Below, piece by piece: positions 1 through 8,019 of a DNA stretch of 20,177 nt (its first letter is position 1; every line of letters starts with the position of its first letter). The position numbers and the translations under genes are program-made. The stretch spans positions 1 to 20,177 of the forward strand of contig JAWAFC010000014.1 of assembly GCA_038890815.1 (NCBI GenBank), in the 5' to 3' direction. Origin of the DNA: JAWAFC01 sp038890815. Lineage in GTDB: Archaea > Micrarchaeota > Micrarchaeia > Burarchaeales > JACRGF01. The notes below the pieces were generated by a model. The model was not told where the DNA came from. It saw only the letters and a program-made list of their open reading frames with translations, and searched no databases.

Positions 1-3000
1 AGGAGGTGGGGCGCAGTCGAACAGCGTGAATGAGTAGGAGCTGCTCTGATAGCCCTCCTTGCTGGCGGTTGCGGTGTGGGTGCCGGGAACGGTTGCGACA
101 AAGCCGAAGTAGCCCCCATCAGTGGTCCCGCTTGCGACCGGAACGGAGCCGAAGTCCTCCTGCCTCACAACTTCCACAAGCGCGCCGCTCACAGGTTTTC
201 CTTCGCTCCACACGTTGATGTTGGTGGTGGCGTTGATGCACAGGTTGCCGACCGTCATGAGCAGCACGGGTGGAGCGGGCGGAAGAGATGGCGTGGGTGG
301 GAAGCGTGGCGGGGAAGGCGCCGGGCATGGCGAGCAGACGAGCGCACATCCATCCACCGTGTTGCATGTGTTCTCTCCCAAATCGACCGTGCTCGCATTG
401 TCGCACCAGAAATCGCTTACCCTCGCGCCGCAAGCGCGCGTGTTGTTGAAGGAGACATTGCTTTCCACCAGCAGCACTCCGTACTTATTGTTGTCAAAAA
501 CGCTGTGAGAGACATTCGCGTCACTGACGCCCATACTGAGAAAGTTGGCTGCCCACACCAAGTCGGCATTGCCCGATACGCCCGACATCACGAGCGAGCC
601 GCCAGCGCTGATTTCTGAGAATGTGTTGTTGCTCGAGTTTGTGAGGAGTACAACGCCGTGAAGCGGGAGCAGGGTGAAGTTGCTGACTGTCGGCCAAAGG
701 GTGATGTTGGCGCCCGAGACTGATATCCTGTTTGTTGCGGATAGCGTCATGTTGGCGAAGACAGAGCCGTTGCTCCTTTCGATGCGTAGGCTCGAGAAGT
801 TGGCAGTGATGTTATTTTCTGAATACGTTGCATTGCTCGCGTTGATTGTGAGAGAGAGCTCGGCCGAGGAAGCGATATGGCCAGAGAGGTTTGCGCCGCC
901 CGAATCTTCCACAGCCAGCCCCATCACTTCGACTCCGGCTTCAAACTCTGACATGTTGAGGGCTGTCGCTGTCAGCCCTATGACGGTATTCATGCCGCTC
1001 GATGCGAAATACGCTTCCATGGTCGTGTTCTCTGCAATCGCATGAAGTCCCGCTATGCCGCCATGAACGCCAACCCGATTCACGGAGAGGTTTGCAGTCT
1101 TTAAATCGAGAAAGAGAGTGTTGTTTGCCGCCTCGATTGTATTGTCTAGGAAAGTGGAATTTGATTGGTTAAGTGCGATGGCTACCAGCCGAGCCGAGAG
1201 ATTGCTCTCATTCACCACCAAATCTATGGATGCATTGGACAGGAGGCCCACCGCATTATCGGAAAAGCTGAAGAAATTGTCGCGAATGGAATGGTTGCTG
1301 CCGAAAGCCCTGAAGCCAAATATGTTTACCGTGAGGGTGGCGTTGGATATCGTCGTGCGATTGGTCTGAGGGTATGCAAATGAGAGCGAGTTGTTCCTTG
1401 CTGTGATCCTGTTGTCGCTGATATTGTTGTTGTACCCCCCAACCACCAACGCGCTGAGCGCGAGGCCAAACCTCGTGTTTGAGATTGTCACGCTATCCGC
1501 TGTGGTGTTCACAAAAAATGCATTGGAGAATGTGATGTTGTTGTCGACCACCGTACTGTCATTGGCCAGGAGCATTACGCTGCCAAATGGCATGGCCGAT
1601 GCATCCATGTTTACTCCAGAGAGGTTTTCGGGTCTGATGCCAGCCCAGGCAAGAAACGCCAAGGCCGTGCGGCTGAACAACGCGCCGTCTGTCATCGCGA
1701 TGGTGTTTCCGGAAATGGTGAAGTTCCTGCCGAGATCAAAAAGATTTTCACCTGCGCCCCACAGAGAAACCAGCGGGGAGTTCAGGATGGTGTTGTTCGC
1801 GATTATGACATCAGAACCTGCAATGAGCATGCCTCCTATCTCGCCAGTGTTGTTGATCATTGTATTGTTGAGGATTGTCAGGTAGCGCGAGTTAGAGAAA
1901 CCAACCGTGGCAGACAGATGTTCTTCTGGAGAATAATTCGCGATAAAATTGTTTGCGAAGAGGGCGCTTGTACAATTATTGCAGCCAAACGCGCCAGCGG
2001 AGATATTATTTCCTGCGAACGTGATGTTCTGCGAGTCGGACAAGCCTATCTTGTTGTTGTCGAGCGTGTTGTTGTTCATGATGATTTCCGAGGAATTCGC
2101 TATAAGGGCTGCTAAGAAGTTCGAGCGTATGATGTTGTCATTGATCGCCAGGATAGTGACATTGCTGAGCAACAAGCCTCCGCTCGGAGAAGCATTGCCA
2201 GGATTGTTCGCCTCAATGATGTTGTTTGTCACCGACATGTTACGCACGAACGCGCCAACGATCCCGTTATACGTGTTGTTGAAAATGCTCGTGAAGGAAA
2301 TGCTCAGCGAGTCCGAGCGCGAGCCTGTGATGTAGACGCCGTTTGAGTTGTTGTAAAGTCTGGAGGCCACCACGCTCGTGCTGTTAGCTTCGGCGAGCAC
2401 AACGCCGTTTGCATTGTCGTATGCCGTGATGTTGATGAGCTGGATGCCCGTGGAGTTGACAACAGTGGCGCCCAGCGTGTTGCCATACAGCGTGAGATTG
2501 GCGAGCGTGTTGTTGTCAGAGCCTGCGAACACGAGCGCGCCGTCTCCGCTTTCCATAACATTGTCGTATGCCACCGAATTGATCACTCTGTTGCCCGAGG
2601 AGTTGAAGGTGAGCGAGATGCCTTTTGAATTGTTGTACGCCGTTATCAGCGAGAGGTTGTTGTCCGATGCATTGTGCAGGTCTACGCCGTAGGTGTTGTT
2701 GTGTGTGGTGAGATTGGCGAGCGTGTTGTTTCCCGCATGCACAAGGTAGAAACCGAAGGTGTTGTTGTAGGCCGTGCTATCGAGCATGGCTGAGGCGTTG
2801 GTCTGCTCGAACAGCACGCCTGTGAAGAAGCTGGAGACGGTGCAGTTGCGTATGACCACATTGCGCCTGCCCGTTGCGTTGATCCCTACTCCCACCCCAT
2901 CGCCCGTGATGGTGTGCCCCGTGCAATCGAACATGACATTGTCGGCAGTGATGTTGATGCAGGATGCGCCTGGCGAGAATAGGTCGGCATCGAGTAGATA

Positions 3001-4728
3001 GAGACCTGAGGAGGAGATGTCAGTGCATGAGGATACATTGGTTAGGCCGAAAAGGGCATAGCCGGAGAAACTCGCGGCAGTGAAGTTTATGCGGCCGCTT
3101 CCACACGCGATGGCCGTACATTGCGGGGCTGTACAGTTAGCTCCTGTTGCGACTATTTCGCCCGCGCTCTGCGGAAATCCGCTCTTGAAGTAAATGTCTA
3201 TCGGACAGATGGGCGTGGCAAAAGAGATGTTTGCGCTTGTGTTATACTGCGGCACTCCGGAATCGTTGATGCTGGCGATGTTGCTGCCGATGATCGCCGT
3301 TGTGTTGTCAAGGCTTTGGTTGATTTCGGCCAGCGATGCGAACTTCACAAGGCCGCCGCCGCGCGCAAGCATGAGGTTGTGGAAGGAGGCGTTCTGGCTA
3401 CTGTTGAGTGGAAGTAGTACGATGAAGTTGTTTGCTGGTGATTCGACCGAGATGTTTGTGAATGAGACATTGGTGAAGTTGTCGAGCAGAATGCCCGTGC
3501 CGGCGTTGGCTATGTTGATGTTGTTGAGCGTGAGGTTTGCGGTCTGGTTGGCGAAGAAGCCGAAGGAGGCATTTTCGACTGAGATGTTTTCGAAAAGAAA
3601 TTCGGTGTTTAAGGGATAACGATCACCAACTATATAACCTGAAGTTAAGGCGATACCGAAAGATGACATATTAGTTATAGAGACATTCCGTACGGTGACA
3701 TTGTCTAACCATATGAAATAGAGGCCGGCAAACATGTTGGAAAGGCTGGAGTTGGAAATGAGGACATCGCTTACCATAGTTCCTCCCAACCCAACAAGGT
3801 CGTTATCAAAGCTGTTGTCTGAGAGCACAAAACCATAAGTATTCAGAGGCACACCGTCATCATGACCGCGTAGCAACAGCCCAAACCAATTGTTGCGGAA
3901 AGTGTTGTTGAGCACACGGCCATTTGTGGAGTTCGCAAAAAGAAGGCCTCCTGGAAGTCCGGAGCATCCGCCCGCGCAGTTCCCATCATAAAGGTGGGAG
4001 TCGCGCACTGTGACATTATCGCTGTTCCGCACGACTATGTTCAATGAGAAGTTTCCTACCTCGCAATTCCTCACTTGTGTGTTGTTTGCCATGATGAGGA
4101 TGCCGAAGGTATCGGCTGTTTGGTTCCCTGTAATCGTGTGGTGCTGGCAGTCAAGCACCACGTCGTTTGAAATGATGCTGATGCAGGATGTGCCTGGCGA
4201 GGAAAGGTTGGAGGTGAGGAAATATGTGCCTGGGGAGGTGATGGGCTCGCAGGACAGGCCGACCAAGATGCTGTCTGAGAGCGAGAGGGTGTCATAGTTG
4301 GTGCTGTTGCAGGTGACATTCCAGGTGTGGGTGCCTGCTGGGAGCGTGCGGCTGTACTCATACAGGTTGTTGCCTGATAGGTTGAAGGACATGTTGAAGG
4401 GGCCTGTGGGGGGAACATCGAACTCTATCTGGCAGGCGCCGCCGTCGCTCTCGTTTGTGATGGGCGCGCCGCTCGCGTTGGTGTAGTTGGCATAGAAGGT
4501 GATGGGGGAGGAGGAGTTCAGGCCCTGGCTGCCCCCCTCAGGGTCGTTCGAGTCCCAGACAGAGAGATTGGCTGTGGCTCCGCCGGTGTAGTTGGAGTGA
4601 ATGCCAAGCGCAGATGCCAGCAGCTTTCCATCAAGGTTGTAGCTGGCACAGCCAAGCAACAGCACTGCCGCCAAAAGCAAAGGCCCGTTTTTCACCTTAT
4701 GGTTTGAGCGCAAGCCCTTTTTAAACAT
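1..4728 (-). CDS. Giant right-handed beta-helix surface protein, lipoprotein-like (3' end outside window)
   Basis: One uninterrupted frame of 1576 codons runs from ATG at 4728 to the left edge without a stop, so the C-terminus is missing. Residues 1-31 look like a lipoprotein leader: basic n-region (MFKKGLRSNHKVK), hydrophobic LLLAAVLLL, then GC. Two similar module heads start near residues 160 and 568, each with Cys, a PG-Y-L stretch, SCI-I and DC--HTITG; this pattern opens archaeal NosD/PbH1-type beta-helix repeats. Each is followed by hundreds of residues of short Asn-rich turns (NNT, DNN, NGV) and very many N-x-S/T sequons. Near residues 1465-1490 a Cys/Pro-rich linker (CSPCPAPSPP) leads into a domain resembling carboxypeptidase-regulatory or Ig-like folds (KPVSGALVEV, GYFGFVATVPG, ASKEGY). 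The likely role is an extracellular, glycosylated adhesin, envelope component or polysaccharide-binding protein. The ligand is unknown. A TATA box lies 33-39 nt upstream. Confidence 0.9.
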   Translation of the reverse strand, partial: MFKKGLRSNHKVKNGPLLLAAVLLLGCASYNLDGKLLASALGIHSNYTGGATANLSVWDSNDPEGGSQGLNSSSPITFYANYTNASGAPITNESDGGACQIEFDVPPTGPFNMSFNLSGNNLYEYSRTLPAGTHTWNVTCNSTNYDTLSLSDSILVGLSCEPITSPGTYFLTSNLSSPGTSCISIISNDVVLDCQHHTITGNQTADTFGILIMANNTQVRNCEVGNFSLNIVVRNSDNVTVRDSHLYDGNCAGGCSGLPGGLLFANSTNGRVLNNTFRNNWFGLLLRGHDDGVPLNTYGFVLSDNSFDNDLVGLGGTMVSDVLISNSSLSNMFAGLYFIWLDNVTVRNVSITNMSSFGIALTSGYIVGDRYPLNTEFLFENISVENASFGFFANQTANLTLNNINIANAGTGILLDNFTNVSFTNISVESPANNFIVLLPLNSSQNASFHNLMLARGGGLVKFASLAEINQSLDNTTAIIGSNIASINDSGVPQYNTSANISFATPICPIDIYFKSGFPQSAGEIVATGANCTAPQCTAIACGSGRINFTAASFSGYALFGLTNVSSCTDISSSGLYLLDADLFSPGASCINITADNVMFDCTGHTITGDGVGVGINATGRRNVVIRNCTVSSFFTGVLFEQTNASAMLDSTAYNNTFGFYLVHAGNNTLANLTTHNNTYGVDLHNASDNNLSLITAYNNSKGISLTFNSSGNRVINSVAYDNVMESGDGALVFAGSDNNTLANLTLYGNTLGATVVNSTGIQLINITAYDNANGVVLAEANSTSVVASRLYNNSNGVYITGSRSDSLSISFTSIFNNTYNGIVGAFVRNMSVTNNIIEANNPGNASPSGGLLLSNVTILAINDNIIRSNFLAALIANSSEIIMNNNTLDNNKIGLSDSQNITFAGNNISAGAFGCNNCTSALFANNFIANYSPEEHLSATVGFSNSRYLTILNNTMINNTGEIGGMLIAGSDVIIANNTILNSPLVSLWGAGENLFDLGRNFTISGNTIAMTDGALFSRTALAFLAWAGIRPENLSGVNMDASAMPFGSVMLLANDSTVVDNNITFSNAFFVNTTADSVTISNTRFGLALSALVVGGYNNNISDNRITARNNSLSFAYPQTNRTTISNATLTVNIFGFRAFGSNHSIRDNFFSFSDNAVGLLSNASIDLVVNESNLSARLVAIALNQSNSTFLDNTIEAANNTLFLDLKTANLSVNRVGVHGGIAGLHAIAENTTMEAYFASSGMNTVIGLTATALNMSEFEAGVEVMGLAVEDSGGANLSGHIASSAELSLTINASNATYSENNITANFSSLRIERSNGSVFANMTLSATNRISVSGANITLWPTVSNFTLLPLHGVVLLTNSSNNTFSEISAGGSLVMSGVSGNADLVWAANFLSMGVSDANVSHSVFDNNKYGVLLVESNVSFNNTRACGARVSDFWCDNASTVDLGENTCNTVDGCALVCSPCPAPSPPRFPPTPSLPPAPPVLLMTVGNLCINATTNINVWSEGKPVSGALVEVVRQEDFGSVPVASGTTDGGYFGFVATVPGTHTATASKEGYQSSSYSFTLFDCAPPP

Positions 4729-4760
4729 GATGAGCGGGACGACGCACTTTCAAAAAAAGT

Positions 4761-4767
4761 TTTTATA
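4761..4767 (-). promoter_or_regulatory. TATA box of the giant surface protein gene
   Basis: The minus strand reads TATAAAA here within an AT-rich stretch. Its centre is about 36 nt upstream of the ATG at 4728, so transcription would start near 4739 and give a leader of about 10 nt. No clear Shine-Dalgarno sequence precedes the ATG. Confidence 0.6.
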
Positions 4768-4872
4768 CCAATTGTCTAAAAATTGACTCGCGACCAGTGA
4801 TTGAATGGCTGGGGTACAAAACATACAGGCTAGTTCATCTGCTCAGCGAGTAGCCAATTCACGACAGAACAG

Positions 4873-5116
4873 CCAATTCTCCTGAAAATTGCTGGATGGG
4901 GAGAGAGCAGACGGCTTATCGCGCGAGCGGGAAACGCTGCTGGCAGGCTATTCGCTGGTCGCGTTGCTCTCCGACCCACAGCTCTCGGGATGTGGTCGAG
5001 CGGCTTTCGCTGAAAATCGTTGCCGGGGATGTCTTTGGGATCCTTTCGGTTGAGTCTTCAGGCCCCTCACCAAAACAGAGAGGGAGCTGCTCAAAAGGCT
5101 TTGCCCGCAGATCGGC
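4873..5116 (+). pseudogene. Frameshifted GAF-like sensor remnant upstream of the GGDEF domain
   Basis: Three reading frames each carry a piece of what looks like one GAF-type domain. One frame has LLAGYSLVALLSDPQLSG (about 4923-4990). A second has VVERLSLKIVAGDVFGILSV into ESS (about 4990-5060), which matches the usual G-x-GVLSVES strand near the end of a GAF domain. The third, read directly into the GGDEF frame, has RPLTKTERELLKRLCPQIGL (about 5060-5119), the usual final helix. The third frame is closed upstream by TGA at 5051-5053 and has no ATG or GTG before 5117. The parsimonious reading is a GAF-GGDEF gene broken by at least one and probably two frameshifts. Assembly error is the main alternative. 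The left boundary is approximate. Confidence 0.55.
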
Positions 5117-5614
5117 TTGGCGGTGGGCACAGCAGAGGAGAAAGAAAGGTTGCTGCATCTGGCTTATACCGACGAGTTAACTGGCCTTCCCAATAGGAGG
5201 GCATTCATGCAGGAGGCTCCGCGCAGGCTTGAGGCCGCCAAACGGACCGGAGTGCCCATCTGCCTTCTCCTGCTGGATGTGAACGGCTTGAAAGCAATCA
5301 ACGACACGTACGGCCATGAGGCAGGCAACGCCGCACTCAGGCTCATTGCCGAGGCGCTACAGGAGCTCCCCAAAAGCTGTCTAGCCGCTCGATGCGGCGA
5401 GCACGCCGACGAGTTTTTCGTTCTCGCCCCCGGCGATTGGCAGGCCGCGAGCAGGCTGGCTGCGGATATCCGTGCTTTCCTGCGCGCACGCCCGCTCGCG
5501 TTCGGTGCTGTGAATGTGGCGATTGGGGTTGCCCAATTCAACGGCTCCGAATCGCTCAGCGAGCTAGCAGCCCGTGCCGACAGGCACATGTACGCCACGA
5601 AGAAAAGGGGCTGA
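5117..5614 (+). CDS. GGDEF-domain protein with degenerate signature, probably the 3' part of a broken GAF-GGDEF gene
   Basis: The 165 codons from TTG form an almost complete GGDEF (diguanylate cyclase-like) domain: YTDELTGLPNRRAF (residues 17-30) and DVNGLKAINDTYGHEAGN (54-71). The signature is GEHADEF at 94-100 instead of GGDEF: both glycines just before D-E-F are replaced (HADEF) and there are two extra residues after the conserved Arg. In active cyclases the glycines line the GTP site, so activity is doubtful. The start is weak: TTG without a visible ribosome binding site, and the in-frame sequence continues upstream as the end of a GAF-like domain until TGA at 5051. The gene may therefore be a pseudogene or a fragment. 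It ends one base before the stop of the convergent zinc-ribbon gene. GGDEF proteins are uncommon in archaea, so transfer from bacteria is plausible. Confidence 0.65.
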   Translation: MAVGTAEEKERLLHLAYTDELTGLPNRRAFMQEAPRRLEAAKRTGVPICLLLLDVNGLKAINDTYGHEAGNAALRLIAEALQELPKSCLAARCGEHADEFFVLAPGDWQAASRLAADIRAFLRARPLAFGAVNVAIGVAQFNGSESLSELAARADRHMYATKKRG

Positions 5615-5615
5615 A

Positions 5616-5954
5616 TCAGTTCTTTTTTTTCTTGGGCGCAGGCAGTTTCACGTAGAAAACGCCATCCTCGCCCTTCACAATCAGAGGATTGCGCATGAGA
5701 TTGGCCACATTGATTTCAAAAACGCCCTTCTCAAGCACGCGCACATTCTCTATGTCAATGCTGACGGGCACATCGCGCACGCCTGCCAGGCCCACGAGCT
5801 CTCTCTCAATCCACTTCGTCTCGCCCGAGGGCTTCTCCGCCTCCTGCCGGCTTCCGTAATAGATGAACACGCGCGCCCCACACTCGCAGCCCTTTCTCAG
5901 CGCGAGGTCGCCCGACTCGTATAGCCTATCGCATCGCACACACTTGTGTGGCAA
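5616..5954 (-). CDS. oapC: Small zinc-ribbon protein, DUF2072/OapC-like
   Basis: The 112-residue protein opens with a zinc ribbon: CVRC at residues 5-8 and CEC near 23-25, followed by ARVFIYYG. A beta-rich region (VPVSIDIENVRVLEKGVFEI) follows, with a basic tail KKKKN. I recognise it as the archaeal zinc-ribbon family that travels with DUF2073 and an Era-like GTPase (Pfam DUF2072; also called OapC/ArvC). Its molecular role is not established. In haloarchaea the trio is named for a location near a replication origin. The start is TTG at 5954, supported by GGTGAG at 5958-5963 just upstream and by the absence of another in-frame start before the first Cys pair. It is the last gene of the three-gene operon, 41 nt after DUF2073. 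Confidence 0.85.
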   Translation of the reverse strand: MPHKCVRCDRLYESGDLALRKGCECGARVFIYYGSRQEAEKPSGETKWIERELVGLAGVRDVPVSIDIENVRVLEKGVFEINVANLMRNPLIVKGEDGVFYVKLPAPKKKKN

Positions 5955-5957
5955 AGC

Positions 5958-5963
5958 CTCACC
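5958..5963 (-). promoter_or_regulatory. Ribosome binding site deciding the TTG start of the zinc-ribbon gene
   Basis: GGTGAG on the minus strand matches the archaeal anti-Shine-Dalgarno and ends three bases before TTG at 5954. The spacing is short, but no other in-frame start is available. Confidence 0.5.
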
Positions 5964-5995
5964 CGGAGGAGGTTAGCGCTGGAAGATTTAAAGGC

Positions 5996-6358
5996 TTACT
6001 TTCCTCTTGCAAGCAGCCGAATTTTGTGCGGGTCGCGCTTTATCTGCTTGATGAGCCGGCTGGGGCCGATGATGGTCAGACCCCCCACTCTGCCACCGAG
6101 AAGACGGATGAGCGCGCTCCTGAAGTCGTCCTTGCTCGGCACACCGAGCGTGGAGATCTCAATGCCCGGAAACCTCTTTGAGATGTGCCGCATTGTTTCG
6201 GCAATGAGCTCTTTCTGATCCGCCGAAGAGAGACGCTCATCAAGCACGAGTATGCGGTCGTTCTTTATGCTGTTGAGGATGAAGTCGATGCGTTCCCCGC
6301 CACCGAGCGGGGCGAGCACTTCGCTCGAAACGAATTCAATTTGTATCTCCATAGCCAT
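5996..6358 (-). CDS. oapB: DUF2073 / OapB-like protein
   Basis: This roughly 120-residue protein has an N-terminal strand (MEIQIEFVSSEVL), a central IDFILNSIKNDRILVLDERL segment, then KRFPGIEISTLGV and GGLTIIGPSRLIKQIKRDP. It matches the archaeal DUF2073 family (OapB/ArvB), which I know as a partner of the Era-like GTPase and the zinc-ribbon protein. No catalytic motif is visible, so a regulatory or scaffold role for the GTPase is inference. The ATG at 6358 shares its A with the TGA of the GTPase gene (TGATG), which suggests translational coupling. A GTG at 6361 and an ATG at 6352 are alternative starts. Confidence 0.85.
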   Translation of the reverse strand: MAMEIQIEFVSSEVLAPLGGGERIDFILNSIKNDRILVLDERLSSADQKELIAETMRHISKRFPGIEISTLGVPSKDDFRSALIRLLGGRVGGLTIIGPSRLIKQIKRDPHKIRLLARGK

Positions 6359-6978
6359 CACTTTATCTTTCGCGCGAGCGCCTCATAAAACTCATCCATG
6401 TTTTTCCCCTTGAGCGCGCTCACCTCAACAACCTCGTACTGGGGAAAGGCCTCCCTTATCCTGTCGGCATTCGCCTTGGGCAGGTCTATTTTGTTCGCGG
6501 CGATGAGGACTGGGATGTTTTTTGCCTCAAGGTTTCCGAGAATCGTGATGTTCACCTGCGTGTAAGGATCCTCGGTCGCATCCATGACCACGATGGCCGC
6601 GTCGACATCCTCCAGCCATTTTATGGCTTCGATGATGCCTTTGGTCGCCTCCTTGGCCCTCTGCTGTGCTTCCTTCACAGACAGGCCATAAGTCAGGAAG
6701 TCTCTGTAATCCACTTTTGTTGCAATGCCGGGCATGTCGAGCAGATTCATGTTCAGCGTCCTGCCATTCACTCGCATCTGTATCCTTTCCTTCTTCTGCA
6801 CGACTCTCGTCTCGTGCGGAATCTCGCTGACAACACCTACCGGCTCGCCCAGCCAGTCCATTGAGATGCGATTGGCCAGTGTGGTCTTGCCGGCATTCGG
6901 CGAGCCGTAGAGTCCCAGCGAAATGCATTTTTTCCTAAAGAACAGGCCCTGCAACCAATAAAGTATGCTACCGAACAT
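6358..6978 (-). CDS. oapA: Era-like small GTPase (OapA-like)
   Basis: The 206-residue protein is a complete TRAFAC-class G domain: G1 GSPNAGKT (25-32), probable G2 Thr57 in HETRVV, G3 DMPG (81-84), G4 NKID (162-165) and G5 SALKG (187-191). It ends right after the G domain, so the KH RNA-binding domain of bacterial Era is absent. The N-terminus (FGSILYWLQGLFFRKK) is hydrophobic then basic and could be an amphipathic membrane-facing helix. It leads an operon with DUF2073 and the zinc ribbon, a set conserved in many archaea with no firm function. ATG 6978 has GAGGT at 6985-6989, six bases upstream. It shares an AT-rich promoter element with the divergent methionine synthase operon. Confidence 0.92.
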   Translation of the reverse strand: MFGSILYWLQGLFFRKKCISLGLYGSPNAGKTTLANRISMDWLGEPVGVVSEIPHETRVVQKKERIQMRVNGRTLNMNLLDMPGIATKVDYRDFLTYGLSVKEAQQRAKEATKGIIEAIKWLEDVDAAIVVMDATEDPYTQVNITILGNLEAKNIPVLIAANKIDLPKANADRIREAFPQYEVVEVSALKGKNMDEFYEALARKIK

Positions 6979-6984
6979 TTCCCG

Positions 6985-6989
6985 ACCTC
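6985..6989 (-). promoter_or_regulatory. Ribosome binding site of the GTPase gene
   Basis: GAGGT on the minus strand lies six bases before ATG 6978. It shows that this direction uses a leadered mRNA, unlike the divergent gene. Confidence 0.5.
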
Positions 6990-7019
6990 TGGTCGCCTGG
7001 TGCCCTATCTCGGAGGCTC

Positions 7020-7027
7020 TTTAAATA
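7020..7027. promoter_or_regulatory. Shared TATA box of two divergent operons
   Basis: TTTAAATA (TATTTAAA on the other strand) is the only TATA-like element in the 69 bases between ATG 6978 (-) and ATG 7048 (+). Its centre is about 25 nt from ATG 7048, which predicts a leaderless rightward mRNA. Leftward it predicts a leader of about 20 nt containing the GAGGT ribosome binding site. Confidence 0.55.
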
Positions 7028-7047
7028 CTTTTCGCTCAATGTTCTAC

Positions 7048-8019
7048 ATGCTGCTCACCACCACGCTAGGGAGCTTCACGAGGCCCGACTATCTCATTGA
7101 GGCCATCCGTGGCTTTGGCAAGGGCGAGGTGAGCGCGGAAAAGCTCGAGGCGACCTATAGGCGAGCTACGCGCGCGGTCATCATGGCGCAGGTAAATGCC
7201 GGTATCGATATCCCGACCGATGGCCAGCTGCGATGGGACGACATCGTCACTTTTTTCGCTGGCCGTATGAGAGGATTTGAGCTGAATGGCCTCATCCGCT
7301 TTTTTGATAACAACCTATACTACAGAAAGCCCGTGTGCACGGGCGCGCTGGCCGCCGAGCCGATTGCGGTCGAGAGCTATCGCATCGCGAGAAGGATGAA
7401 CCGCAATGTCAAACCGGTTATCACAGGACCGTTCACGCTTGCCGACCTCAGCGACAACAAATTCTACAAAAGCAAGAGGGAGTTTGTGCTGGCACTCGCT
7501 GATATCGTCAAAAGAGAGATGGCTGCGCTCGAGAAAGAGGGCGCGCCACTCATCCAGATCGATGAGCCCGCGCTGGTCAACAGAAAGCTCACTGATGAGG
7601 AGTGGGCAATTGCCTCCGAGGCGCTTGAGGGCGTGCTGAAGGGAGCCAGAGCGAAGACCTTCCTCGCAACCTATTTCGGAAGCATCAGGGATGCGCTCCC
7701 GCGCCTTCTCGACCTTCCCCTCTTTGGCATCGGCATCGACTGCATCAGCGTTCCAGAAAACGAGAAAGAAGTGCTCGCGCACGCAAAGGATTTTGGAGAA
7801 AAATCCGTGGGCTTCGGATGCATCGATGCCCGCAACACGAGAATGGAGGATGCCAAAAAGGTGGCCGCGCGCATAGTACGCCTGTGCCGGCGCTTTCCTC
7901 CGGAAAAAGTCCTGCTACATCCATCAGCCGGCCTCGAGTTCCTGCCCTATGTCTCGGGCGTTGCCAAGCTCAAGCTCCTGGCGCGCATCGCAAGGCTCGC
8001 CAGAAAGGAGGTCCTGTGA
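7048..8019 (+). CDS. MetE-like protein without zinc ligands (non-catalytic half of a split methionine synthase)
   Basis: The 323-residue protein has the cobalamin-independent methionine synthase (UROD/MetE) barrel fold by sequence: TTTLGSFTRPDYL at the N-terminus, ITGPFTLADLSD (125-136), QIDEPAL (170-176) and GFGCIDARNTR (255-265). Aligned to its neighbour, the zinc ligands are all changed: His to Ala207, Cys to Tyr209, Glu to Asp231 and the last Cys to Ala294. It is therefore unlikely to activate homocysteine. It probably plays the part of the degenerate N-terminal half of long MetE, binding a folate or pterin methyl donor or supporting the partner. I chose ATG 7048 because the shared TATA box is about 25 nt away (leaderless) and homology begins here; ATG 7039 is possible. 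Its TGA overlaps the next ATG (TGATG). Confidence 0.88.
   Translation: MLLTTTLGSFTRPDYLIEAIRGFGKGEVSAEKLEATYRRATRAVIMAQVNAGIDIPTDGQLRWDDIVTFFAGRMRGFELNGLIRFFDNNLYYRKPVCTGALAAEPIAVESYRIARRMNRNVKPVITGPFTLADLSDNKFYKSKREFVLALADIVKREMAALEKEGAPLIQIDEPALVNRKLTDEEWAIASEALEGVLKGARAKTFLATYFGSIRDALPRLLDLPLFGIGIDCISVPENEKEVLAHAKDFGEKSVGFGCIDARNTRMEDAKKVAARIVRLCRRFPPEKVLLHPSAGLEFLPYVSGVAKLKLLARIARLARKEVL
8007..8012 (+). promoter_or_regulatory. Shine-Dalgarno site setting the start of the second MetE-like gene
   Basis: GGAGGT lies six bases before ATG 8019, inside the end of the upstream gene. It argues for 8019 and against a longer in-frame start near 7818, which would overlap the first gene by about 200 bases. 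Confidence 0.75.

Noticed and set aside
76..3619. Many plus-strand frames of 60-180 codons on the left
   Set aside because: All lie opposite the uninterrupted surface-protein frame; their Leu/Val/Met-rich sequence mirrors its Asn/Thr/Ile codons.
4729..4872. Possible small gene at the start of the gap before the GAF remnant
   Set aside because: A short frame (WLGYKTYRLVHLLSE) ends at a stop after about 18 codons and has no start or ribosome binding site; apart from the surface-protein promoter I see nothing firm here.
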